A stretch of DNA of 21,123 nt from JADJXV01 sp964527785 (GTDB taxonomy: Bacteria > Bacteroidota > Ignavibacteria > Kapaibacteriales > UBA961): the NCBI GenBank assembly GCA_964527785.1, contig CAZGNO010000061.1:1-21123 (forward strand). Direction: 5' to 3'. Below, piece after piece: positions 1 through 7,677 of the stretch (the stretch's first letter is position 1; the number at the start of each line of letters is the position of its first letter). The notes beneath the pieces were generated by a model. It did not search any database. It was given only the letters and a program-made list of their open reading frames with translations, and was not told the origin of the DNA. The position numbers and the translations under genes were made by a program.

Positions 1-162
1 TCTTACGGAGATTCTTCAGTCGAAGACTCCTTCAGAATGACAGAAGGCAACTGTCATATTTTTTTATGTCATTGCATTATTTTGTAGGCGGCTCGGCGAC
101 TATTAGGAACTCAGCATGACAGGGCTGAATGTACCAGTTTAATCTGTCCCGGTACATACTTA
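1..162. repeat. Partial copy of a dispersed inverted-repeat element
   Basis: The first 45 bases read TACGGAGATTCTTC, a spacer, then TCAGAATGACAG. This matches the right half of the element at 9926-10097 (CGGAGATTCTTC at 10030 and TCAGAATGAC at 10050). A second, degenerate TCAGCATGACAGGG follows near 111-123. The outer motif TTTAATCTGTCCCGGTAC at 138-155, followed by ATACTTA, matches the outer motif of the other copy at 10076-10097. The left half would lie outside the window. Apart from this repeat and the palindrome at 281-328, I see no gene or other signal in the first 341 bases. Confidence 0.65.
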
Positions 163-280
163 GGTTATTGGATAAAATAAACGAGATGTTCATATCTAGT
201 AGTGTTTACTATAGCTCAATGCAATTTATAAAATTAACAAACCAAATTTACTGAATCCATTTAACAAATTCTCTACATAT

Positions 281-328
281 AGAAATTCCGTAGAGTATGG
301 TTTGTAAACCATACTCTACGGAATTTCT
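281..328. repeat. 23-bp perfect inverted repeat after the DUF4175 gene
   Basis: Arms 281-303 and 306-328 are exact reverse complements (arm begins AGAAATTCCGTAGAG) with only two bases between them. The palindrome starts 13 bases past the stop codon of the minus-strand DUF4175 gene, so the transcript of that cluster would end in a 23-bp stem. No T-run follows it in the minus direction (the next bases read ATATGTAGAG), so it is not a classical intrinsic terminator. It could be a 3'-end processing or stabilising hairpin, a terminator without a U-tract, or a repeat insertion. Confidence 0.7.
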
Positions 329-341
329 TCGGAATAATATA

Positions 342-3300
342 TTAATTCGCTTTCTGAACAGATTCAAAATACTTTCTGATAAGTGACTCATAGTCCTTAG
401 TATATCCCTGTTGAATTGACCGCAGTAAATCTTGTAAAGCTCTTGTCTTACCTTCTTGGGTTGAATAATCCAAAGCACTTGGGCTGTTCCGGGTAATATC
501 CTGCCCTGAACGTGACTCGCGTTTGGTTTCATAATCACGTTCATTCATAGAGCGTGTAGCATCCAGCAAACGTGAAAGGATGCGTTCTTGACGTTTGATT
601 GTTTCGGGAGTAATCATTCCGCTTTGCATATCGGCAACTACTTCCTTCATTTCCTCTGCAATTTTATCTAAATTTCCGAGTGCTTTCTTTTTTCCGTCAC
701 GTCCTTCGTTCTTTTTTGCAAGTTCTTCCATTGCCCGTTGAGCTTTGCCTTGCTCTGATGCAAGCCGACCGAGTTCAGCTTGCTTTTCCGGTGAAAGCTG
801 CTGTCCGGTTCCCATTTGCTGTGTCCCTTGATTAATCCCTTGCTGTTTGCCTGACATCTGCTGGAGTTTTTGCATCATCGAACCTTTCGCATCGCCATCG
901 CCACCTTCGCCCTGTCCGCCGGGGTTTTCACACGAGCCGTCTCCTTCACCTTGCATTTTACTGAGAGCATCCTGCATTTGCATTGCAGCTTTATTCATCG
1001 AGGACATCGCACCTTGCTGCTGAGCACCTGCTTGCTGTGGATTTCTATTGGTAAGTTGTTCTGTAGCTTGCTCCATGCTTTTCATGGCATCACCCATGTT
1101 TTTTGCCATTTCGGGTGTGACTTGCGTGGTTTTTTGAGCCAATTGCATCATTTTATTAGCTATAGCTGCCATTTGCTCCGACAGTTTATCCTGCTCTTGG
1201 GCATTTTGCGGGAACTGTGTTGAATTTGGATCCATTGACTGTGATTTTTGATGCTGTTTTTCTTGCTTTTGCGATACATCAAGCATATCTTGAACAGCTT
1301 TTTGCATCTGCTTGACAGTTTCTTTTGCCAAGTTCTTCTTCATTTCCTGTTTCATCTTCTTCATTTGTTGCGCAAAATTTTTCATTTTTTGTGATGCCTT
1401 TTGCTGCTTTTGTTGCGACTTGTTCATGTCGCCTTTTTCCATCTCATTTTGTGCTTCTTGCATATCTTGAGCAGTTTCTTTTTCGCTCAGTTCATCTTTT
1501 GCCTTTTCCATTTCATTCATCGGCATATCCTTGCCGATTTCTTTCATCAGCTTTTCGAGGTCTTTGAGTTCCTCTGCCATTTTCTTCAAATCCTCTTGAG
1601 CATTTTTTTGTTGCTCAGCCAGTTCATCGCGTTTTTGCTTGTCGTTAGGATTTGTATTTTCAGATTGCTTTTTAATGTCATCTTGCTTTTTAGCCAATTC
1701 TTCTGCACGTTTGGTAAGAGCATCAGTCATTTGCTCAGCTTTCATTCGTTTTAGAAGATTCATAGTGCGTTCAATAGACTTTTTGAACATCTCTTCATTG
1801 AATTGCACATTCTTCATCGCTTGCTGCATTTCTTCTTTCGACATCTGTTGCATCATCTTCTGCATTTCTTCCATTTGCTTACGAAGTTCAGGTGAGTTTA
1901 CTTCCTTGAGCAATTTTTGAAGTTCCTGATATTTCTGCAATGTTTCTGGTGATATTGCATTGTTCTCTTTTAGATTCTCGGCTACTTGCTCCAATTGCTG
2001 TTGCACTTGGTCTAATTTCTTTTGGGTCTCAGCTTGCTTTTTCAGTAAATCTTCAATTTTCTTTTTATTTTCCCAATCCATTGGTTTGTCTTGGTTCTTG
2101 CGTAGTTCACGGTTTACTTCTTCTGCATCTTTGCGAACTTCTTCGGCTGATTTAGCAATTTTTTCGAGGTCTTTGGCAATATTCTCCTGTGCTTCATCTG
2201 CTTCTGCCAAAACTTCATCAAGCGAAGGCAGGCGAACAGTTAAAGTAGAAGTTCGTGCAGTCTTAAAGCCGGAAATTTGGTCGTTGTCAGAGACTTCAAT
2301 ATAAAATTCAAACTTATCACCCGGTGAAATTCCAATAGCATTTAAGTTCCATAAATATGGAATTTCCTGAGCAACTTCACTAGCAGATATTGGAATATTG
2401 ACTGCTGAAAAACTCTTTGAAGGTGGAGCATACCGCGACTCAGCTAAACGGTAAAAGAGTTTCATGCCCGAAAAGCCATAATCGTCGGTTATAGCAACTT
2501 TTAACGGGAGCAGAGCTTTCTCGGAGACCTGCACGTCGGATGTAGGTTCCAGCAGAGCAATTGTTGGTGCGCCATCGGTGAGTGCAATAATTTTATATCG
2601 AATCGGCTCGGCATTCTGCTGATTTTCCTTATCATGCAGCTGTATAAAATATTCTCCGGTAGCTTGTACAGCAAAGTTTCCGCTTGCTTTCCGTCCATCA
2701 ATACGAAGAGGAATTTTAACCGTATCAATTTGAACACCTTGATTAGATGAAATGCTGCTTTCGGTATTTCCAAGTGAGTATTTCTGTTTGAGTATAATAA
2801 TCTCTGCAGTGGTAATTTCTTTATTCCCTGTCACTTGTATTTGAACTTGCGAACCGCGCAATGATGATATATCAGCCGACTGTTCATTCAAATCTCTGAC
2901 AGCCAGACGTGAATACGAAGGAGGGATTACCCTCCCTGAAAGTGACCGGATAATAGGACGGTCGGTAACGGTCACCTTGCCGGTTTCAGTTTTTACCGAA
3001 GATGTAAGCCATACGGATTCGGCAAAAAACTCCATTGAACGCTTTACAGTTGGAATATCGTAATGATATGTTCCGGTTGAATCCTGATGCAAGGTATAGG
3101 TATCGTAATTTTCCTGTTGTTCTTCCCTGATATTAAGTGTAACGGTTTCGGGAGGAATACCAGAAGCCCTAACGGTAATGTGCACCTTCTCGCCGCGCAG
3201 TTTCGATATATTCAACGGAGTAATTGCCAATGCGAATGGAGCAGGAGGAAGAAATGATTGATTGTAATTAACAACTCGGTTTACCCCTGATGCCAGCGAT

Positions 3301-3833
3301 GGAACGATGAATAATGACGAAGAAAGTAATACTGCAATCAGAAAGAATACAAATGAACGTTTTAATTCAGAACGGCTGATTATCACATCAAAATCTTTTG
3401 TAATCGCCTTCGCTGCAACACCTTCAAACGAAGCAAGTGCGAGAGAACCTGATACTCCCGTAGCTGACTCAATCATCGGTTCAAGTTGCAAAGCATTGCA
3501 AAGGGTATCACGAATATCTGAATATACAGTACCTACACGGAGGGCAATTGTTTCTGTGGAAGGAAGAGGTTTGATTCCAAATAGTCGGGCTAAAGGAGCT
3601 CCTGCAAAGGCAAAAAAAGCTATAATAGTTGTCATCAGCCAAAAGACAGCAAGTCCCGTTCGAAATGCAATATCACCATGAGCAATAGATTCTACAGTTG
3701 CCACCACTACTAAGGCAGTCAATGAAACACTGATTGTATTCATTACTCCTACTGAAATCTGAATCAGCAGTTCCTTGCGACGGGTAGCTGAAAGTTTGTC
3801 AATGAGCTTGGTATATGAAGATTGGTAGTTCAT
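342..3833 (-). CDS. DUF4175 family membrane-anchored coiled-coil protein
   Basis: This 1163-residue protein resembles DUF4175 proteins, whose function is unknown. Three hydrophobic segments lie at about residues 23-50, 58-80 and 159-181. They are followed by a beta-rich, probably extracytoplasmic region to about 535, and then by a very long K/E/Q/M-rich helical, probably coiled-coil region (about 535-1080), interrupted by a Gly/Asp-rich linker near 960-985. The tail (about 1080-1163) is more ordinary in composition. Repeated Met and Gln runs (MQQM, QQMKKMKQEM) are characteristic. The start at 3833 has no obvious Shine-Dalgarno but directly precedes the first hydrophobic block. The gene is 27 bases after the DUF4159 gene, likely in the same transcript. 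In related bacteria DUF4159 and DUF4175 genes often lie near MoxR/DUF58/VWA genes; none of those is present here. Assignment is by overall architecture, so the name is fairly sure and the role is unknown. Confidence 0.8.
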   Translation of the reverse strand: MNYQSSYTKLIDKLSATRRKELLIQISVGVMNTISVSLTALVVVATVESIAHGDIAFRTGLAVFWLMTTIIAFFAFAGAPLARLFGIKPLPSTETIALRVGTVYSDIRDTLCNALQLEPMIESATGVSGSLALASFEGVAAKAITKDFDVIISRSELKRSFVFFLIAVLLSSSLFIVPSLASGVNRVVNYNQSFLPPAPFALAITPLNISKLRGEKVHITVRASGIPPETVTLNIREEQQENYDTYTLHQDSTGTYHYDIPTVKRSMEFFAESVWLTSSVKTETGKVTVTDRPIIRSLSGRVIPPSYSRLAVRDLNEQSADISSLRGSQVQIQVTGNKEITTAEIIILKQKYSLGNTESSISSNQGVQIDTVKIPLRIDGRKASGNFAVQATGEYFIQLHDKENQQNAEPIRYKIIALTDGAPTIALLEPTSDVQVSEKALLPLKVAITDDYGFSGMKLFYRLAESRYAPPSKSFSAVNIPISASEVAQEIPYLWNLNAIGISPGDKFEFYIEVSDNDQISGFKTARTSTLTVRLPSLDEVLAEADEAQENIAKDLEKIAKSAEEVRKDAEEVNRELRKNQDKPMDWENKKKIEDLLKKQAETQKKLDQVQQQLEQVAENLKENNAISPETLQKYQELQKLLKEVNSPELRKQMEEMQKMMQQMSKEEMQQAMKNVQFNEEMFKKSIERTMNLLKRMKAEQMTDALTKRAEELAKKQDDIKKQSENTNPNDKQKRDELAEQQKNAQEDLKKMAEELKDLEKLMKEIGKDMPMNEMEKAKDELSEKETAQDMQEAQNEMEKGDMNKSQQKQQKASQKMKNFAQQMKKMKQEMKKNLAKETVKQMQKAVQDMLDVSQKQEKQHQKSQSMDPNSTQFPQNAQEQDKLSEQMAAIANKMMQLAQKTTQVTPEMAKNMGDAMKSMEQATEQLTNRNPQQAGAQQQGAMSSMNKAAMQMQDALSKMQGEGDGSCENPGGQGEGGDGDAKGSMMQKLQQMSGKQQGINQGTQQMGTGQQLSPEKQAELGRLASEQGKAQRAMEELAKKNEGRDGKKKALGNLDKIAEEMKEVVADMQSGMITPETIKRQERILSRLLDATRSMNERDYETKRESRSGQDITRNSPSALDYSTQEGKTRALQDLLRSIQQGYTKDYESLIRKYFESVQKAN

Positions 3834-3860
3834 ACGACTAAAGTGGAATTATTTATAATG

Positions 3861-4556
3861 TCAATGGCTCAAAGCCCAAACCAGTATATTAGTTCCGATT
3901 TTCAGTGAAAGTTCACGTTTATCGGGTGGATCGTTGTGAGCGTCCGGGTCTGCCCAGCCATCGCTCGGGTTAGTCTCGAATGTATAATATACACACATAC
4001 GACCACTGTGAAACAGCCCGAAGCCCTGCGGAGTCTTTAAATCATGTTCGTGAACTTTCGGTAATCCATTTGGAAACTTAAAGTGTGCCGAGTAGATTCC
4101 ATGTGAGAATGGTAATTCGACAAATGTCTGCTCAGGAAACACTTTTTTCATTTCACGGCGAATAGCTCCATCCAGTCCGTAGTCATCATCAATATAGAGG
4201 AAGCCACCGTTTTGAAGATATGCACGAAGACGTCGTACCTCAGCATCTGTAAAATTCACATTACCGTGACCCGTTAAAAAAATTATCGGGTAGATAAATA
4301 GATTGTTAGAAGCCAGTTCTACAAATTCATAGACGGGTTCAACATTAATATTGGTGTTTTGTTTAATGAATTTTAACAAGTTCACTTCGCCGGAAGGGTC
4401 GTTATACCAGTCACCGCCACCGTTATACTTAATTCTTGCAATCTTAACGGCTGACTTCAGTTGCTGAGCGACCGTATCAGGTATGGTCACAAGTATAGCA
4501 GTAAAAAGACATACAACAATTCTTACAAGCAATTTTCTTTTAGTTAGATTCTGCAT
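3861..4556 (-). CDS. DUF4159 domain-containing exported protein
   Basis: This 231-residue protein has an N-terminal signal peptide (basic TKRK, hydrophobic core, probable cleavage after about residue 30 at TVAQ-Q). The mature part starts with ARIKYNGGGDWYNDP and carries the DUF4159 pattern: FLTGHG, then AYLQNGGFLYIDDDYG, then LPFSHGIY, and a C-terminal KIGTNILVWALSH. DUF4159 has a class I glutamine amidotransferase-like look but no established activity, and I do not claim one. An upstream in-frame ATG at 4589 exists. I prefer 4556 because it puts the signal peptide at the N-terminus and has an AAGAAGG site 7 bases before it. The start overlaps the 3' end of rsmG by 13 bases, suggesting translational coupling, and the DUF4175 gene follows. 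Confidence 0.85.
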   Translation of the reverse strand: MQNLTKRKLLVRIVVCLFTAILVTIPDTVAQQLKSAVKIARIKYNGGGDWYNDPSGEVNLLKFIKQNTNINVEPVYEFVELASNNLFIYPIIFLTGHGNVNFTDAEVRRLRAYLQNGGFLYIDDDYGLDGAIRREMKKVFPEQTFVELPFSHGIYSAHFKFPNGLPKVHEHDLKTPQGFGLFHSGRMCVYYTFETNPSDGWADPDAHNDPPDKRELSLKIGTNILVWALSH

Positions 4557-5200
4557 ACAAATACCTTCTTCTTTTCTTTTTCGAACCAATCGGCTCCGAG
4601 CATGACAATTGGATATTCCTCTATGGTTAGAGTTGGGAATTGTTCTTTTGCTTCAGTAATTTCAGTACTGATGTCTCCACCTTTGAGAAATACAAATTTA
4701 CCGTTTGGTTTCAAGAGTGAGTGAGTCCACCCTACTAATTTTCCGATTGATGCTACTGCTCGTGCCGTAATAATATCAAACGACCCTACAAGAGATTTAT
4801 CTTGCGCCAAATCCTCTACCCTGATTGACTTTGCTTTTACATAACGGAGTCCGGTATGCTGGGCAAACATTTCAGTTGTTTTTAATTTCTTTTGGATAGA
4901 ATCTGTCAATAAAACGTGCATATCGGGTCGGGCAATTGCCAATGGTAATCCGGGGAATCCTCCGCCCGTACCGATGTCCAGAAGTTTTGCCTTTTTAGGA
5001 AAGTCGGTATATTTCAGTGGAGTAAGTGAATGGAGAAAATGACGCTCAAAGATATTTTCAGTGTCGGTTCTAGAGATAAGGTTGATTTTACTGTTCCAAT
5101 ACAACAATTCGTCGTGATACCGTTCAAACTGTTTCATCTGAGGGATTTCAAGTACAATACCGTTTGCCGATGCTACTGTCCAAAATTGAATATAGTCCAT
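4544..5200 (-). CDS. rsmG: 16S rRNA (guanine-N7) methyltransferase RsmG (GidB)
   Basis: RsmG uses S-adenosylmethionine to methylate N7 of a guanine in the 530 loop of 16S rRNA (G527 in E. coli). Loss in other bacteria gives low-level streptomycin resistance. The 218-residue protein is of usual length. It shows NLISR (about 40-44), the SAM-binding motif LLDIGTGGGFPGLPLAI (73-89), and ITARAVASIGKL (144-155), all typical of the family. The open frame extends upstream to 5284, but that extension would overlap the 3' end of rsmA and looks non-homologous. The start at MDYIQFW (5200) fits the family length. The start lacks a clear Shine-Dalgarno, which is common in Bacteroidota. It lies 73 bases after rsmA on the same strand and overlaps the DUF4159 gene by 13 bases. 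Confidence 0.93.
   Translation of the reverse strand: MDYIQFWTVASANGIVLEIPQMKQFERYHDELLYWNSKINLISRTDTENIFERHFLHSLTPLKYTDFPKKAKLLDIGTGGGFPGLPLAIARPDMHVLLTDSIQKKLKTTEMFAQHTGLRYVKAKSIRVEDLAQDKSLVGSFDIITARAVASIGKLVGWTHSLLKPNGKFVFLKGGDISTEITEAKEQFPTLTIEEYPIVMLGADWFEKEKKKVFVCRI
4564..4570 (-). promoter_or_regulatory. Ribosome binding site of the DUF4159 gene
   Basis: On the minus strand the sequence AAGAAGG lies 7 bases before the ATG at 4556. It sits inside the end of the rsmG coding region. It decides the start at 4556 over the in-frame ATG at 4589. Confidence 0.6.
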
Positions 5201-5273
5201 GAAAATACAAAAATGAAAGAGATGTGACCTGATAAAAACATTAGGGCAATACGACGAATCAATCGCCTGCAAA

Positions 5274-6119
5274 TTATACAACACTCACTTGAGAACGAAT
5301 TGCATCGCTGATTACAACAAAATCGTTTGGAGTAAGCTCTTCTGCCCGTTTGTTGAAATATGCAGCAGCAATCTCTGATATTTGTTCTTCATTTTTGGGC
5401 AGGAGTGATTTTAGCGAATTAGAAAGCATTTTTCGGCGTTGGTTAAATCCTGCCCGAACAACAGGCATCACTTTCTTAAACCGTTCAGGTGACAGCATTT
5501 GCTCTGAAAAATCAAAAACAACCGCAGACGAATGAACCTTTGGCTTAGGGAAAAAACATTCAGGTGCAATACTCATTGCAATACTGGGACGGCTAACGAA
5601 AGCTGCTGCAACGGTTAAAATTCCGTAGTCTTTTGTCCGAAGGTCGGCTACTATTCTCTCTGCAACTTCACGCTGCATAGTAATGACTGCTCTATCTAAA
5701 TAGGCAGCATTATCAAACAGTAAAAAAAGAATGTCGCTCGTGATATTATAGGGAATATTACCTATGACCTTTGGTTTACGTCCTGTTTTACTGAAGCAGT
5801 CCTTGGAAAATTCAGAAATAGGAAACTTACGGACGTCACCGCTAAATAACTCAAAATTAGGATATTGTGCTATTGGAAAAAGAGTTTTCAAATATTCGAC
5901 TGCACGTCTGTCAAATTCTATGGCTTGAACTTTTGCAGGAGTTTCTACCAGTAGTTTTGTAAGTGCACCCTCACCCGGACCTATTTCAATAATCAAATCG
6001 TCATTTTGGGCATCAAGCAGTTCAACTATATTTTTAGCTATATTTTGGTCGGTAAGGAAGTTTTGACCTAAGGATTTAACGGGTTTGATTTGGTGACGAG
6101 ATTGGTGGCTGTGCCGCAT
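5274..6119 (-). CDS. rsmA: 16S rRNA dimethyladenosine transferase RsmA (KsgA)
   Basis: RsmA dimethylates two adjacent adenines in the 3'-terminal helix 45 of 16S rRNA during late 30S assembly. The 281-residue protein is of normal length and complete. Visible motifs are KSLGQNFLTD (15-24), SAM motif I EIGPGEGALT (45-54), the catalytic NIPYNITSDI (121-130), MQREVAERI (148-156), FFPKPKVHSSAV (189-200) and FNQRRKMLSNSLK (225-237). The start at 6119 places the conserved LGQNF at the expected distance. It is the first gene of the minus-strand cluster rsmA-rsmG-DUF4159-DUF4175. The 168 bases before it should hold the promoter, but I could not pick a convincing one. Confidence 0.95.
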   Translation of the reverse strand: MRHSHQSRHQIKPVKSLGQNFLTDQNIAKNIVELLDAQNDDLIIEIGPGEGALTKLLVETPAKVQAIEFDRRAVEYLKTLFPIAQYPNFELFSGDVRKFPISEFSKDCFSKTGRKPKVIGNIPYNITSDILFLLFDNAAYLDRAVITMQREVAERIVADLRTKDYGILTVAAAFVSRPSIAMSIAPECFFPKPKVHSSAVVFDFSEQMLSPERFKKVMPVVRAGFNQRRKMLSNSLKSLLPKNEEQISEIAAAYFNKRAEELTPNDFVVISDAIRSQVSVV

Positions 6120-6287
6120 ATTTTCAATAGTCTTTGATAAGGGATAGGGTCTAACAACTTAACAGTTATTCATTGTAGCATTTCTAAACAACTACAATTT
6201 ACACAAAAAACACAAATCCTCGCCTTGAAAATTTATGCTTACTATCCATGTTTTGTAAACAAACCTGAATTATTTTATGTGTTTCTA

Positions 6288-7163
6288 CTACCCAAAAGCG
6301 CCGAAAACTATTCCGGCGAGCATCCCAAACATAACTACACCAAAAATAATACCTCCCCACAGAAGGGTCGTCTGTTTTTTTTCAAGTTCAGTAATTTGTC
6401 TTTTTAATGCTATTTCGCGTTGATAGAAGGAATTGATTTCGTCAGCAAATTGACTGTCAGAGTTTGGTGTATGTATAACTTTACTTTGATTTAACATCAG
6501 TTGCTCATCGAATGAAGCACGAACCTCCATTAGTTTGGTGTCCATTTCTCGATCTGCAGTTTCAAGCATATTTTCGACAATTTTAGTGGTTTCGTCCACT
6601 ATAAATTTTGTTTCGGCTACCTTGCTTTTGAAATTATCAATGTCGGAACTCAGCACCGAAAATGCACGTCGTTGCTGGTCTTGAAGTGTCCATAACCGTT
6701 GATCTTGCGAAAGAATTTGATTGCGCATTTGGTCGAAACTCAGTTCGCTCTTTTTTTCATACTTTGAGAATTCTTTATCTACTTGTTTTTGAACCAAACT
6801 TCTAATACTTTCTATTACAAACGATAATTCTGCACTTCTTTCTTCAAATGAGTTATAGAGTGTTTCGAGTGAGGTTTTAAGCTCGTGTATACCATCCAAC
6901 TCATCAAATAATCCGGCAATAGAGGATGCCTTATGTTCAATATCGAGCAGAGCCGAGGCAACGCTCTGCTGCAATTGAATTGCAAGTTCACTTGAGCGAT
7001 GTTCCATGTCTTGAATTTGAACTTGCAAGGCAGTGTGCATACGTGATATTTCGAGTGTTTCCTTCTGAAACTGTTCGAACGCACGGGAATATTCATGCGC
7101 TTGCAGGCGAATGGTGTCAAATAACCCTAAAACTTGATTACTTATGGCTTTGGTGTTCTCCAT
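6288..7163 (-). CDS. Coiled-coil protein with C-terminal membrane anchor, unknown function
   Basis: I do not recognise this 291-residue protein. Residues about 1-260 are almost wholly helical and rich in E, Q, K, S and L with heptad-like spacing, consistent with a long coiled coil. A single hydrophobic segment at about 266-289 (core WGGIIFGVVMFGMLAGIVFG) ends the protein, so it is probably tail-anchored in the inner membrane with the coiled coil in the cytoplasm. There is no signal peptide. Its start overlaps the 3' end of the 104-aa gene at 7142-7456 by 22 bases, suggesting coupled translation as a pair. Superficial resemblance to chemoreceptor-like or RmuC-like coiled coils is compositional only; no catalytic motif is visible. 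Confidence 0.8.
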   Translation of the reverse strand: MENTKAISNQVLGLFDTIRLQAHEYSRAFEQFQKETLEISRMHTALQVQIQDMEHRSSELAIQLQQSVASALLDIEHKASSIAGLFDELDGIHELKTSLETLYNSFEERSAELSFVIESIRSLVQKQVDKEFSKYEKKSELSFDQMRNQILSQDQRLWTLQDQQRRAFSVLSSDIDNFKSKVAETKFIVDETTKIVENMLETADREMDTKLMEVRASFDEQLMLNQSKVIHTPNSDSQFADEINSFYQREIALKRQITELEKKQTTLLWGGIIFGVVMFGMLAGIVFGAFG

Positions 7164-7456
7164 GGTTTCGTATATTCTAGAAAATAACTGAGGCGTTCAC
7201 ACAATTCTTCGAGGAGCATAGTTTCAAATTCCGGTACTACAGATGGTGAATGCTCTAAAAAAACACGGTACATTTCCTTCCTAAACTTCTCGTCCTGTTC
7301 AAATGTTGAATCAAGATATGTTTTCAAAAAACTATATAAAGCATTATCCTGCGCAAGTTCGGCATAAAACGTGCGAGGTGCCAAACCGGCGATTGCTGCC
7401 TTGCGTTGTTCGATTTTTTTGATTTCAGCGGTATGTGCTACTGTAGTACTATTCAT
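7142..7456 (-). CDS. Small hypothetical protein, first gene of a two-gene unit
   Basis: This 104-residue protein is not recognised. It is mostly helical by composition and soluble, with no signal peptide or membrane segment. It has aromatic residues scattered through it (FYAEL, FLKTYLDSTF, FLEYTKPW) and an acidic middle. The overlap of 22 bases with the coiled-coil membrane gene downstream supports it being real and co-translated, perhaps as its cytoplasmic partner (inference). No strong Shine-Dalgarno precedes the ATG at 7456. A dyad AAACGG-GTAT-CCGTTT lies at 7467-7482, just upstream of the start. The gene is divergent from rel. Confidence 0.7.
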   Translation of the reverse strand: MNSTTVAHTAEIKKIEQRKAAIAGLAPRTFYAELAQDNALYSFLKTYLDSTFEQDEKFRKEMYRVFLEHSPSVVPEFETMLLEELCERLSYFLEYTKPWRTPKP

Positions 7457-7588
7457 TACTTTTTACAAACGGGTATCCGTTTCAGGAAGTTATACATTTC
7501 ATTTCCCACTGATTTTGCAGTAAATACGTCACATTCTAAATTATTGACAAATCAAACTGCTCTTATTGTCGGCATTCAGCAATAAAAC

Positions 7589-7620
7589 TTGATTTATACT
7601 GACATCATACATTATATTTG
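7589..7620 (+). promoter_or_regulatory. Candidate Bacteroidota-type promoter of rel
   Basis: TATATTTG at 7613-7620 fits the Bacteroidota -7 consensus TAnnTTTG exactly. TTG at 7589-7591 lies 21 bases upstream, within the spacing known for the -33 element. The predicted start near 7627 would give a leader of about 50 bases to the rel ATG at 7678. This is the only such match I noticed in the 221-bp divergent region, and it supports a Bacteroidota-like sigma factor. Motif match only. Confidence 0.45.
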
Positions 7621-7677
7621 AAGTAATCAAAATTAGTGTACTTTTTTTGTGCTTTTTAGATTCATAGTACAACATCA

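Noticed and set aside
248..544. Minus-strand open frame across the palindrome and the 3' end of the DUF4175 gene
   Set aside because: It overlaps the DUF4175 coding region in another frame and includes both arms of the palindrome; no family resemblance.
870..2304. Several plus-strand open frames (870-1223, 1325-1567, 1401-1754, 1639-1920, 1940-2155, 1960-2304)
   Set aside because: They lie opposite the low-complexity coiled-coil part of the DUF4175 gene; their Phe/Leu/Ser/Cys-rich products are what the complement of Lys/Glu/Gln codons gives.
4557..4589. Upstream start of the DUF4159 protein
   Set aside because: It would put 11 charged residues before the signal peptide; the start at 4556 has its own ribosome site.
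5201..5284. Upstream extension of rsmG to the ATG at 5284
   Set aside because: It would overlap the rsmA 3' end and add 28 residues unlike RsmG; MDYIQFW fits the family length.
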